A DNA stretch of 64,000 bases. Source: an uncultured Pelagibacteraceae bacterium (GTDB lineage Bacteria > Pseudomonadota > Alphaproteobacteria > Pelagibacterales > Pelagibacteraceae). A program made the translations under genes and the position numbers. The stretch lies in NCBI GenBank assembly GCA_902569105.1, contig CACFTE010000001.1, forward strand, positions 141,448 to 205,447, read 5' to 3'. Positions 46,114-55,165 of the stretch are shown piece by piece; within the stretch, counting starts at the first letter, position 1, and each line of letters starts with the position of its first letter. The notes under the pieces were generated by a model. The model made no database searches, was not told the DNA's origin, and saw nothing but the letters and a program-made list of their open reading frames with translations.

Positions 46114-46143
46114 TTGTATCTTTTACAAAAGTAAATCTATATT
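46114..46143 (+). promoter_or_regulatory. Predicted promoter of the AmiD-like gene
   Basis: TTGTAT (46114-46119), 18 nt, TATATT (46138-46143), ending 11 nt before the ATG at 46155, so the leader would be about 4 nt. Predicted by eye. Confidence 0.35.
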
Positions 46144-46154
46144 TTGTACTCTTT

Positions 46155-46892
46155 ATGTTAAAAATACCCATTAAAACCCTAATTAATTATTCTCCAAATT
46201 TTACAACCTATAAAAGAAATAAGAAAAACATTAAATATCTTATTTTTCATTACACTGGAATGAGTAGCGAAAGTAAGGCAATAAATAGACTAATAGATGT
46301 CAGAGCTAAAGTAAGTTGTCATTACTTTATAAAAAGGAGTGGAAAAATTATTTTGATGGTTCCTGAGATTTATGAAGCATGGCACGCTGGAAAATCAAAT
46401 TGGAAAAATGACAATTCCTTAAATAAAAAATCTATAGGAATTGAGATTTCAAATAAAGGTCATGAATTTGGATATCAAAAATATACAAAAAAACAAATTA
46501 GATCTTTAGTCAAAATATCAGATTTTTTGATTAAAAAATACAAGATTCAAAAAACTAATATTCTTGGTCATTCTGATATTTCATTTGATAGAAAAAAAGA
46601 TCCTGGAGAAAAATTTCCTTGGGAATATCTATCAACCAAAAATATTGGATTTTGGCATAAAGCGAATAAAAATATTTTAAAAAAAATTAGAAACAAAAGA
46701 ATATTAAAACATAAAGAAAAGGAATTTTTTAAAAACTTAAATAAATTTGGTTATTATATTAAATTTAGAAAATCCTATCATAAATCCATGCTTATCAAAA
46801 ATTTTCAAAGACATTTTAGACAAGAACTAGTTAATGGAAAAATTGATGAAGAATGTTTGTTTATAGCTAAAAAAATTGCTGAAAATACATAA
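46155..46892 (+). CDS. N-acetylmuramoyl-L-alanine amidase, AmiD type
   Basis: A 245-residue amidase_2 zinc enzyme. Zinc ligands are H32 in IFHYTGM and H in LGHSDIS; the catalytic glutamate is in GIEIS, and RKKDPGEKFPW is the family's ending of the domain (about 155-166). A C-terminal helical extension with FQRHFR (about 214-224) resembles a peptidoglycan-binding domain. It lacks a classic signal peptide, and so may act on imported muropeptides in the cytoplasm as AmpD does, or use another export route. It would recycle or trim the cell wall made by the dcw cluster nearby. Confidence 0.85.
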   Translation: MLKIPIKTLINYSPNFTTYKRNKKNIKYLIFHYTGMSSESKAINRLIDVRAKVSCHYFIKRSGKIILMVPEIYEAWHAGKSNWKNDNSLNKKSIGIEISNKGHEFGYQKYTKKQIRSLVKISDFLIKKYKIQKTNILGHSDISFDRKKDPGEKFPWEYLSTKNIGFWHKANKNILKKIRNKRILKHKEKEFFKNLNKFGYYIKFRKSYHKSMLIKNFQRHFRQELVNGKIDEECLFIAKKIAENT

Positions 46893-46904
46893 TTATTTAT
46901 TTTC

Positions 46905-46932
46905 TTGAAATAATTAAAATAATGAATAATTT
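46905..46932 (+). promoter_or_regulatory. Predicted rnpB promoter
   Basis: TTGAAA (46905-46910), 16 nt, TAATTT (46927-46932). Initiation 6-7 nt downstream coincides with the rnpB 5' end at about 46938. Confidence 0.5.
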
Positions 46933-46937
46933 GTAAT

Positions 46938-47294
46938 TGCCAGATAAACGACTTATCGCATCAATATATTGGTGAGGAAAGTCCGGGCTCTACAAAGACA
47001 CAGTGCCAGTTAATGACTGGCGGGGGTAACCCCAGGGATAGTGCCACAGAAAATAAACCGCCTCAACAAGGCAAGGGTGAAAAGGTGTGGTAAGAGCACA
47101 CCGGCTGTTTGGTAACAAACAGCGCATGGAAAACCCCACTGGGAGCAAGACTGAGTAGAGATGACATTGTTAGAAATAACTAAAAGCTGTCTTTGGCTAG
47201 TCATCAGGGTTAGTTGCTTGAGCCTTAAAGTGATTTAAGGCCTAGATAAATGGTAAGTTTAAATGACAGAACCCGGCTTATAGTTTATCTGGCA
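46938..47294 (+). ncRNA. rnpB: RNase P RNA (bacterial class A)
   Basis: The RNA ends are set by a perfect 12-bp P1 helix: TGCCAGATAAAC (46938-46949) pairs with GTTTATCTGGCA (47283-47294). The conserved cores are present: GAGGAAAGTCCGGGCTC (J3/4 region) near 46973, CAGGGATAGTGCCACAGAAA near 47032, AAGGGTGAAA with GGTGTGGTAAGAGCACACCGG (P15 and the CCA-contacting loop), and ACAGAACCCGGCTTA near the 3' end. It processes tRNA 5' ends with RnpA. About 357 nt. Confidence 0.97.
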
Positions 47295-47377
47295 TCACAA
47301 AATCATATTTTACTTGAATCAAAATTGTTTCATCTTTGTTCTAAGTTATATGCAATTATTTGGCAAATTATTAGGTA

Positions 47378-47406
47378 TTGACGTATTTCAACAAAACCCA
47401 TAATAT
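47378..47406 (+). promoter_or_regulatory. Predicted dcw (mraZ) promoter
   Basis: TTGACG (47378-47383), 17 nt, TAATAT (47401-47406), giving a leader of about 30 nt to the mraZ ATG at 47443. It is the first good promoter after rnpB; the rest of the 148-nt gap (47295-47442) shows no other gene or clear terminator. The three MraZ boxes overlap its -10. Confidence 0.6.
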
Positions 47407-47420
47407 CCCATAAAAACCCA
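47396..47420 (-). promoter_or_regulatory. Three MraZ boxes
   Basis: Three NCCCA units, ACCCA (47396-47400), TCCCA (47406-47410) and ACCCA (47416-47420), separated by exactly 5 nt. On the minus strand they read TGGGT-N5-TGGGA-N5-TGGGT. This is the TGGGN-N5 repeat that E. coli MraZ binds at its own promoter. The boxes cover the -10 and start region of the predicted promoter, so autorepression is expected. Confidence 0.8.
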
Positions 47421-47442
47421 AATAAGGGTTATATTATGAGTT

Positions 47443-47901
47443 ATGTTTTTATCTACTTACGAAAACAGATTAGACAAAAAAGGAAGGGTGTCAGTGCCAG
47501 CTTCTTTTAGATCGTATCTATCTAATATTGGATATAATGGTGTAATTTGCTATCCATCTTTCAATCACCAATGTATTGAAGCATGGCCACAAGAAAGAAT
47601 TGAGAAAATATCTAATTCTATTGATTCACTTAATCCTTTTGAGGAAAAGAAAGATTACTTTGCAACTTCAATACTATCTGAAAGTGTTAATTTACAATTT
47701 GATAGTGAAGGAAGAATTTTACTTACATCAAAATTATTAAAACATGCTAGGATTAAAAATTCTATGGTTTTTGTTGGTCAAGGAAAGACATTTCAAATAT
47801 GGGAACCAACTACATTCGAAAAATTTAAGATAACTGCTAAGAAAAAATCAAATATTCATAGAAGCAGTCTTAAATGGGAGCTACAATTTAATAAACAATA
47901 G
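47443..47901 (+). CDS. mraZ: MraZ, regulator of the dcw cluster
   Basis: A 152-residue protein with two AbrB-like SpoVT folds: FLSTYENRLDKKGRVSVPASFRSYL (2-26) and LQFDSEGRILLTSKLLKHARI (about 84-104). MraZ forms rings and represses the dcw promoter by binding TGGGN repeats, three of which lie upstream. An ATG at 47436 is out of frame and not used. It is first in the cluster and is followed 11 nt later by ftsZ rather than rsmH. Confidence 0.96.
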   Translation: MFLSTYENRLDKKGRVSVPASFRSYLSNIGYNGVICYPSFNHQCIEAWPQERIEKISNSIDSLNPFEEKKDYFATSILSESVNLQFDSEGRILLTSKLLKHARIKNSMVFVGQGKTFQIWEPTTFEKFKITAKKKSNIHRSSLKWELQFNKQ

Positions 47902-47912
47902 AGGGGATAAAA

Positions 47913-49352
47913 ATGATAAACTTTAAAACACCAGATATAAGAGAATTAAAACCAAGAATATTGGTTCTTGGAATCGGAGGAGCAGGCGGAAATGCAATTG
48001 ATGGAATGATCGATGCTGGACTACAAGGAGTAGAATTTATTGCAGTAAATACAGATGCTCAAGATTTAAAACTAAATAAAGCAAAAACAAAAATACAACT
48101 AGGCGTTAACTTGACGAAAGGATTGGGCGCAGGTGCAAAACACGATGTTGGACAAGCATCTGCGGATGAATCTCTTAATGAGATTGTAAATATTTTACAG
48201 GGTGCAAATATGTGTTTTATAACTGCTGGAATGGGTGGTGGAACAGGAACTGGTGCGGCACATGTTATTGCAAGAGCTGCAAAAGAATTAAATATTTTGA
48301 CTGTAGGGGTAGTGACTTTGCCATTCTTGTATGAAGGCCCATCTAGAATGAGAAGAGCACAACAAGGATTAGAAGAACTAAGAAGACATGTTGACACAAT
48401 TATTGTTGTTCCAAATCAGAACTTGTTTAAAATTGCAAATGAAGAGACAACTTTCGAGTCCTCTTTTGAACTTTCAAATGATGTTTTGTTGCATGGTGTC
48501 CAAAGTATAACTGATTTAATGGTCAGACCTGGCTTAATAAATTTAGACTTTGCTGATGTGGAGTCTGTAATGAGCTCGATGGGTAAAGCTATGATGGGAA
48601 CAGGTGAGGCAGAAGGTGAAGGAAGAGCAATTAAAGCTGCAGAAATGGCAATAACAAATCCTTTAATAGATGACTATACATTAAAAGGAGCAAAAGGATT
48701 ATTGGTAAATATTACTGGTGGCAAGGATCTTAAATTATTCGAAGTTGATGAAGCAGTAAATAAAGTTAGAGCAGAAGTAGATCCTGAAGCTGAGTTAATT
48801 ATTGGTGCAATTACAGATCCACAATTAGATGGCAAAATGAGAGTATCAATTGTTGCAACATCCTTAGATGGACAACAACCAGAAAGTAAATCTGTAATTA
48901 ATATGGTTCATAGAATACAAAATAGAAACCCTGGATATTCGGATTTTTCGAATTATGACACCAATAATCAAATGGAATTTAAAAACAATCAAAATCATTT
49001 TACAGAGGGTGCAACTGCTCTTAAATTAGAAAATGAGGTAAACACAACTAGTGAAGTTGAGTTTAATGAAACTCAATACCCAGAAGATCTAAATCACTCT
49101 GTAGGAGAAGTATCTGTTGAAATGGAACAACATCCGGTAAAAAATGATCCTATTGGTATCGAGGAACAGCAAATAGAAGTAGATAAATCACAACCCTCAA
49201 ATGGTTTAGAAAACTTTGGTCTTCAAGAAGAGGGAAGCTTTGATCTTTTCGATGAAAATAATCAATCCCAAGATACTCTTAAAGAAGAGCAAATTGAAAC
49301 TGAAGAAGATGAATTAGAAATTCCAGCATTTTTGAGAAGACAAAAAAATTAA
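47913..49352 (+). CDS. ftsZ: Cell division protein FtsZ, located directly after mraZ
   Basis: A 479-residue tubulin-like GTPase. The nucleotide loop is GGGTGTG (108-114), the start has LGIGGAGGNAIDGM, and the synergy T7 loop is GLINLDFADVESVM. A long acidic, Gln/Asn-rich linker (about 325-465) ends in the conserved tail EIPAFLRRQ, which binds FtsA and other partners. It forms the Z ring. A strong Shine-Dalgarno GAGGGG sits 8 nt before the ATG, stronger than at most genes here, consistent with high expression. Its place between mraZ and rsmH is unusual, since ftsZ normally follows ftsA at the far end of dcw. Confidence 0.96.
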   Translation: MINFKTPDIRELKPRILVLGIGGAGGNAIDGMIDAGLQGVEFIAVNTDAQDLKLNKAKTKIQLGVNLTKGLGAGAKHDVGQASADESLNEIVNILQGANMCFITAGMGGGTGTGAAHVIARAAKELNILTVGVVTLPFLYEGPSRMRRAQQGLEELRRHVDTIIVVPNQNLFKIANEETTFESSFELSNDVLLHGVQSITDLMVRPGLINLDFADVESVMSSMGKAMMGTGEAEGEGRAIKAAEMAITNPLIDDYTLKGAKGLLVNITGGKDLKLFEVDEAVNKVRAEVDPEAELIIGAITDPQLDGKMRVSIVATSLDGQQPESKSVINMVHRIQNRNPGYSDFSNYDTNNQMEFKNNQNHFTEGATALKLENEVNTTSEVEFNETQYPEDLNHSVGEVSVEMEQHPVKNDPIGIEEQQIEVDKSQPSNGLENFGLQEEGSFDLFDENNQSQDTLKEEQIETEEDELEIPAFLRRQKN

Positions 49353-49370
49353 TGTTCTTCAAAAAAATAG

Positions 49371-50372
49371 ATGAGTGCCACTATAAATCTGGAAAAAAAA
49401 CACTTTCCAGTATTACTTGATGAAATAATCAAGATCATTTCCCCTCGATATAGTGGCACTTTTTTAGATTGCACATTTGGTCAAGGTGGATACTCAGAAA
49501 AAATTTTAGAGAATCCAAATAATAAAGTCATTGCTTTTGATAGAGATGCTAAATCTATCAAATTAGCCTTAAAGTTTAAAAATCATTTTAAAGACAGATT
49601 TGAATTTAATAACAAAAAGTTTAGTCAAATAAAAAATATTGATACAAAAAATGTTAAAGCAATTATTTTTGACCTGGGTTGTTCAACTGATCAAATATTT
49701 GATGATGAAAAAGGATTGTCTTTTAATTTTAAAGGAAAATTAAATATGAAAATGGGACTTAATAACTTCTCAGCACACGATGTAATAAACAAATTAGATA
49801 AGGATGATTTGACAAAAATATTTAAATTTTTTGGAGAAGAAAAAGATGCACGTAAAATTGCACTGAGAATTCTAGAGGCAAGAACTCGAGATAATCTTTC
49901 AACTGAGGATTTAGTAAGAATAATAAATAAGGAAAAAAAAAACTATAATTATAAAATAAATAAATCTACTAAAATTTTTCAATCACTAAGAATATTTGTA
50001 AATCAAGAAATTAGTGAGCTAATTTATGGGTTAATCAATGCTTATAAATTATTACCAGTCAATGGTTATATTATAGTAATTACCTTCCATTCTTTAGAGG
50101 ACAAGATAGTAAAATTTTTTTTTAAAAATTATGCCGAAGAAAAAAAAGTTTCAAGATATCTACCAAGTTCAAAACATATCAATAAAATTTTTGAATTATT
50201 TAATAAAAAGGTAATTATTCCGACAGAAGAAGAAATAAAAACAAATCCTTCATCAAGATCAGCAAAACTAAGATATGTAAAAAAAATAAAAGAGGGTGCA
50301 AATTTTGATGAATTTCTATTAAAATTTAAAAAATTTTTAGAAATAGAAAAAATAGGAAGAAAATTATGGTAA
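49371..50372 (+). CDS. rsmH: 16S rRNA (cytosine-1402-N4)-methyltransferase
   Basis: A 333-residue RsmH/MraW. The conserved N-terminus HFPVLLDEIIKII is followed by the SAM motif DCTFGQGGYSE and later FDLGCSTDQ, and the end has NPSSRSAKLRYVKK. It methylates 16S rRNA with RsmI. The gene overlaps ftsL by 7 nt. Confidence 0.95.
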   Translation: MSATINLEKKHFPVLLDEIIKIISPRYSGTFLDCTFGQGGYSEKILENPNNKVIAFDRDAKSIKLALKFKNHFKDRFEFNNKKFSQIKNIDTKNVKAIIFDLGCSTDQIFDDEKGLSFNFKGKLNMKMGLNNFSAHDVINKLDKDDLTKIFKFFGEEKDARKIALRILEARTRDNLSTEDLVRIINKEKKNYNYKINKSTKIFQSLRIFVNQEISELIYGLINAYKLLPVNGYIIVITFHSLEDKIVKFFFKNYAEEKKVSRYLPSSKHINKIFELFNKKVIIPTEEEIKTNPSSRSAKLRYVKKIKEGANFDEFLLKFKKFLEIEKIGRKLW

Positions 50373-50674
50373 AAAAAGTCTTTGTTTTAACAATTTTAGC
50401 ACTAATAATTTCGACAACTCTTGTTAAAAACTATACAAAAAAATTAGATGATAAAATATTTTCAGTAAAAGAGAATATTAATTATTTAACTAGTTCAAAA
50501 GAGTTAGTCCAGCTAGAATATGATTACCTTAGTTCTCCTGAAAAATTATTAGAATTAAACAGTTTATATTTTGATGATGAACTTAAATATACACCTCGTA
50601 GTAATATAATAATAATAACTGACATTAACGAAATAAATTTAAATGCTTTGAGTAAAAATGGACAGTCAGAATAA
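50366..50674 (+). CDS. ftsL: FtsL-like division protein
   Basis: A 102-residue protein with a short cytoplasmic start, one membrane helix (VFVLTILALIISTTLV, 5-20) and an extracellular coiled coil to about residue 70. FtsL proteins are too divergent to identify by sequence alone, but topology, size and place between rsmH and ftsI are exactly right. FtsL with FtsB and FtsQ activates FtsWI. It overlaps rsmH by 7 nt and ftsI by 17 nt. Confidence 0.8.
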   Translation: MVKKVFVLTILALIISTTLVKNYTKKLDDKIFSVKENINYLTSSKELVQLEYDYLSSPEKLLELNSLYFDDELKYTPRSNIIIITDINEINLNALSKNGQSE

Positions 50675-52328
50675 ATCTTTTAGTTTTGAAAATGATTTTG
50701 CAAAACTTGACAATAAGTATGATAAAAATAAACTAAACATTTCATTTAATAGGGTTGCATTTATTTTTTTTATTTTTACCATAGTGCTATTAATTTTTTC
50801 TCTAAAAGCATTTTACTTAACAGGAAAAAAACTACCAAACAATAATATTATTGGATCAAATAATGAAATAAGAAGTTCTATCTTGGATAGAAATAATAAT
50901 ATATTAGCTAAAACTATTCTGACAAGAAATATAGGGATCAACCCTAATCTTGCAATAGATAAAAAAAAATTATTATTAAATCTAAAAATTCTTTTTCCAG
51001 ATAAAAACTATGAGCGTATAAAAAAAAAGCTTGATGGGAATAAATTTTTTTATTTTGCAGAGGAATTAGATCCAGAAAATTATGAGAAATTAATGATGCT
51101 TGGAGATAAATCTTTAATACCAGAGAATAGGATAACAAGGGTCTATCCACAAAAAAACCTTTTCAGTCATATTATCGGTCAGATAGATAATGATAATAAT
51201 GGTATATCGGGAATAGAAAAAAGTTTTGATAAAAACTTAAAAGAAAAAAGAGAAGATCTAAAACTTACAGTTGACCTTAATTTACAGTATTTAATTCGTG
51301 AGGAACTAATTAATTTTCAAAATATATTTAATACTATTGGTTCTGCGGCAATTTTAATGAACTCAAAAAATGGAGAAATTCTATCCCTCGTATCACTGCC
51401 AGACTATGACATAAACAAAAGAAATTTAATTGATGATAAAAATTTAATAAATAGAGTCACAAAGGGCGTGTATGAACTTGGTTCTGTATTTAAAACATTT
51501 ACCTATGCTGCCGGATTGAATGAAGGATATGTAAAACCTGATACAGAATTTAAAGAATTAGAAAAAAAAATTTATTGCAGCAAGTTTCCTATTGGAGAAT
51601 ACGATGAAAATATTCCTTCAAATTTAACTGCTGAACAAATTTTAATCAGATCAGGAAATATTGGATCAATAAGAATAGCTCAAAAAGTAGGAGAAGAAAA
51701 ATTTAAAAGATTTTTAAATAACTTAGGTCTACTCAATACATTAGATTTTGATATTGAGGAAATTGGAACTCCATTAAAAATTAAATGGGGAAAATGTAGA
51801 CTAGCAACTTCAGCATATGGCCATGGAATCACAACCACGCCACTTCAATTAGCAAAGGGATATTCGATACTTTCAAATGGTGGATTTAATGTTAAACCTA
51901 CTTTAATTTTAGATGATAAAAATAGAGATATTAGGTACGAACGAATTATTTCTCAAGACACTTCAGACAAGGTAAATAAAGCTTTAAGAAAAGTAGTTAC
52001 CACAGAAGAAGGAACAGCAAGTTTTGCAAATATTAAAGGTTATGAAGTGGGTGGAAAAACAGGAACTGCACAAAAATCTATAGCTGGAGGATATTCGAAA
52101 AATAAGATAAATACTTTTGCTTCCATTTTTCCATCATCAGATCCGAAGTATGTGTTGATAGTTATGTTAGATGAGCCAAAACCAAACAAAAATTACATAT
52201 ATGAATATAAAGATGGATCAGGCTGGAAGATAAAAGGAACACAGTTTAATACAGCAGGATGGACAACTGTTGAGGTAACAGGAAAAATAATTCAAAAAAT
52301 AGGACCTATTTTAGCCACAAAATACTAA
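50658..52328 (+). CDS. ftsI: Division-specific peptidoglycan transpeptidase FtsI (PBP3)
   Basis: A 556-residue class B penicillin-binding protein. After a membrane helix (about 32-52) comes the pedestal domain, then the transpeptidase with S276-V-F-K279 (nucleophile), S332-G-N334 and K467-T-G469. It cross-links septal wall with FtsW. The linker between the helix and the transpeptidase includes RSSILDRNNNILAK, typical of FtsI/PBP2. The overlap with ftsL implies coupled translation. Confidence 0.95.
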   Translation: MDSQNKSFSFENDFAKLDNKYDKNKLNISFNRVAFIFFIFTIVLLIFSLKAFYLTGKKLPNNNIIGSNNEIRSSILDRNNNILAKTILTRNIGINPNLAIDKKKLLLNLKILFPDKNYERIKKKLDGNKFFYFAEELDPENYEKLMMLGDKSLIPENRITRVYPQKNLFSHIIGQIDNDNNGISGIEKSFDKNLKEKREDLKLTVDLNLQYLIREELINFQNIFNTIGSAAILMNSKNGEILSLVSLPDYDINKRNLIDDKNLINRVTKGVYELGSVFKTFTYAAGLNEGYVKPDTEFKELEKKIYCSKFPIGEYDENIPSNLTAEQILIRSGNIGSIRIAQKVGEEKFKRFLNNLGLLNTLDFDIEEIGTPLKIKWGKCRLATSAYGHGITTTPLQLAKGYSILSNGGFNVKPTLILDDKNRDIRYERIISQDTSDKVNKALRKVVTTEEGTASFANIKGYEVGGKTGTAQKSIAGGYSKNKINTFASIFPSSDPKYVLIVMLDEPKPNKNYIYEYKDGSGWKIKGTQFNTAGWTTVEVTGKIIQKIGPILATKY

Positions 52329-52340
52329 GATTTTAAAGCA

Positions 52341-55160
52341 ATGTTGTTAGGCAAGCTATTTAAAAATATAAATCAAAAATATAAATCAATTAAATTTAAT
52401 AATATAAGATTTAATAGTAAGGATTGTAAATCAAACGATATTTTTTTTGCATTAGATGGTTATAAAACAAATGGTAATGATTATATAAATGATGCAATTA
52501 AAAAAGGAGCACGAATAATTGTTTCTAATTTAAAAAATGAAGGTTTTAATAAAAAAAAAATTTTATTTATTAAAAGTAAAGATCCGAGAAAATCATTATC
52601 AGAAGCAGCAAGTAGATTTTATAATAAAAAACCAAAGAATATAATCGCTGTAACAGGTACAAATGGCAAAACATCTATTACAAATTTTTATTATCAAATA
52701 TTATCTTTAAATAACAAAAATGTAGCTTCGGTAGGAACCTTAGGTATATTATCAAAAAATTTAAATTTAAAAACAAGTAATACTACAATCGACTCTCTAA
52801 ACATTCACAGAATACTAAATAAATTTAAAGAAAATAAAATTGAAAATGTAATTCTAGAGGCATCTAGTCATGGACTTAAACAACATAGACTAAATAATAT
52901 AAACTTTAATATTGCTTTATTTACAAATTTATCAAGGGACCATCTAGACTATCATAAAACTTATAAAGATTATTTTAATTCAAAACTTATACTTTTTAAG
53001 AAATTGTTAAAAAAAGAAGGAACCATAATATTTGATAAAAAAATTCCAGAGGCAAAGCAACTTATTAAAATTTCAAAGAGAAGAAAATTAAAAAATTATA
53101 TATTTTCAAATGATAAATATTCTTTAAGAATTAATAATATTCAAAAAGTAAATAACTTTAAAAAAGTATCTTTTTCAATTAATAACAAAAACTACTCTTT
53201 TAAAACAAATTTAATAGGAAAGATTCAAATTAAAAATCTAATTTATGCAATAGTCGCCGCATATTTATCAAAACTAAGAATTAAAGATATTTTAAAATCG
53301 ATCGAAAAAATTAAACCGATTAATGGAAGATTGGAAAAAATTGGTAATATTAAGAATAATTCGAATGTTATACTTGATTATGCACACACCCCAGATGCAT
53401 TAAGAACAGCAATTTTAAATTGTAGAGAAGAATATCCACTTAGCAAAGTTTCTTTAGTATTTGGGTGTGGTGGAGATAGAGATAAAAACAAAAGACCAGC
53501 AATGGGAAACATAGCAAGTAAATATTGTGATTATATTTATCTTACCAACGATAACCCAAGATTTGAAAATCCTCAATCGATAAGAAATCAAATAAAAAAA
53601 AATTTAAAAAAAAATCAATTTACTGAAATTGCTTCTAGAGCAGATGCTATTTCTACAGCTATAAAAGAATTAAAATCCGGTGATATTTTAATTGTAGCTG
53701 GTAAAGGTCATGAAAATTATCAAGAATATAAAAAAAAAATTTTTTTTTCAGACAGATACGAAATTTTAAAATCAATAAATAAAAAAAATTTAAATTTATC
53801 AAATTCACTTAAAGCAAATATATTAAGAGAAAATTTAAAAAATGATTATTTTATAAAAAATACTTCTATTAACTCTGTTTCAATTAATTCAAAAAAAATA
53901 AGAAAAAAATCAATATTTATCGGAGTAAAAGGAAAAAATTTTGATGGGAACTTGTATGCAAATGAGGCAATAAAAAATGATGCAATTATGGCTATTACTA
54001 ATAAAAAATCAAAAAATTCGAAAATAATTTATCAAAAAAATACTTTAAATTTCTTTAATAAAATTAGCAGTAACTTTAGAAAATCTTTAAATACAAATTA
54101 CATTGCCATCACAGGTTCTGCTGGAAAAACATCTATCAAAGAGTTAACAGGATTTTGTTTAGGCAAATTAGAAAAAACTTTTTTTTCAAAAAATTCTTAT
54201 AATAATAAATATGGCGTTCCATTAAGTATTTTTAATATGTCTCAATCTGCAAAGTTCGCAGTTTTGGAAGTAGGTATGGATAAAAAAGGAGAAATAAATC
54301 ATCTCACAAAATTGATCAAACCAAACCTTGGTTTAATTACTAATATATCATACGCACATATAGAGAATTTTAAAAATTTAGATCAAATTGCACAAGCTAA
54401 AGGTGAAATGATAAATAATATTATTTCAGGTGGAACATTAATACTTAATAAAGATGACAATTATTTTAATTATTTTTTTAAAAAAGCAAAAAAATATAAC
54501 TTAAAAATTATTTCTTTTAGTAAAAAAAATAAAAATGCAAATATACTTTTCTTAAAACAAATAAAATATAAGAAAAATTATCTATTATTTTTTAAAATTA
54601 ATAACAAAATAAAATCTTTTTTAGTTTCAAAAGATTTGCTGAATTTTAAAGAGAATATATTAGCATCTCTAAGCGTTTTAACTTACTATTTTATGCCAGA
54701 AAAATTAAACAGAAACTTATTTTTAAAATTTAATATTCCTAAAAGTAGAGGCTCTATAATAAAATATATTAATGGCTCAAAAAAGTTAACAATCGTAGAT
54801 GAGAGCTATAATTCTAATCCTTTATCGTTTAAATTTGCTTTAGAAAAATTTGAAAATACATTTAAAAAGAATGAGAAATTTTTGTTAGTAGGAAATATGC
54901 TTGAACTAGGCAAGTATTCGAAAAAACTACATGGAGAAATTGCAAAATATATAAATAAATCAACTGTCAATAAAGTTTATGTTTATGGTGATTTAACAAA
55001 ACATACATTTAACAAATTAAAACCACAAATTAGGGGAAAAATATTAAATAATAAGATGGATATTTTGAATTTAATAAATAAAGAATTACCTAATAATAGT
55101 TTTTTAATGGTAAAAGGATCTAACTCAACAGGTTTAAATAAAATAATTCAAGGTTTATAA
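52341..55160 (+). CDS. Bifunctional MurE-MurF ligase fusion
   Basis: A single 939-residue frame carrying two Mur ligases. Residues 1 to about 480 are MurE: ATP loop TGTNGKTS (105-112), EASSHGLKQHRL, and D404-N-P-R407, the motif that selects meso-diaminopimelate over lysine. From about 485 on it is MurF: ATP loop TGSAGKTS (591-598), EVGMDKKGEI and DESYNSNPLSF. The protein would add DAP and then D-Ala-D-Ala to the UDP-MurNAc peptide. No stop codon or frame break separates them. MurE-MurF fusions are known in a few other bacteria. Confidence 0.95.
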   Translation: MLLGKLFKNINQKYKSIKFNNIRFNSKDCKSNDIFFALDGYKTNGNDYINDAIKKGARIIVSNLKNEGFNKKKILFIKSKDPRKSLSEAASRFYNKKPKNIIAVTGTNGKTSITNFYYQILSLNNKNVASVGTLGILSKNLNLKTSNTTIDSLNIHRILNKFKENKIENVILEASSHGLKQHRLNNINFNIALFTNLSRDHLDYHKTYKDYFNSKLILFKKLLKKEGTIIFDKKIPEAKQLIKISKRRKLKNYIFSNDKYSLRINNIQKVNNFKKVSFSINNKNYSFKTNLIGKIQIKNLIYAIVAAYLSKLRIKDILKSIEKIKPINGRLEKIGNIKNNSNVILDYAHTPDALRTAILNCREEYPLSKVSLVFGCGGDRDKNKRPAMGNIASKYCDYIYLTNDNPRFENPQSIRNQIKKNLKKNQFTEIASRADAISTAIKELKSGDILIVAGKGHENYQEYKKKIFFSDRYEILKSINKKNLNLSNSLKANILRENLKNDYFIKNTSINSVSINSKKIRKKSIFIGVKGKNFDGNLYANEAIKNDAIMAITNKKSKNSKIIYQKNTLNFFNKISSNFRKSLNTNYIAITGSAGKTSIKELTGFCLGKLEKTFFSKNSYNNKYGVPLSIFNMSQSAKFAVLEVGMDKKGEINHLTKLIKPNLGLITNISYAHIENFKNLDQIAQAKGEMINNIISGGTLILNKDDNYFNYFFKKAKKYNLKIISFSKKNKNANILFLKQIKYKKNYLLFFKINNKIKSFLVSKDLLNFKENILASLSVLTYYFMPEKLNRNLFLKFNIPKSRGSIIKYINGSKKLTIVDESYNSNPLSFKFALEKFENTFKKNEKFLLVGNMLELGKYSKKLHGEIAKYINKSTVNKVYVYGDLTKHTFNKLKPQIRGKILNNKMDILNLINKELPNNSFLMVKGSNSTGLNKIIQGL

Positions 55161-55165
55161 ATAAA

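Noticed and set aside
47010..47204. Minus-strand open frame
   Set aside because: It lies wholly inside the RNase P RNA, whose conserved cores and P1 helix are clear.
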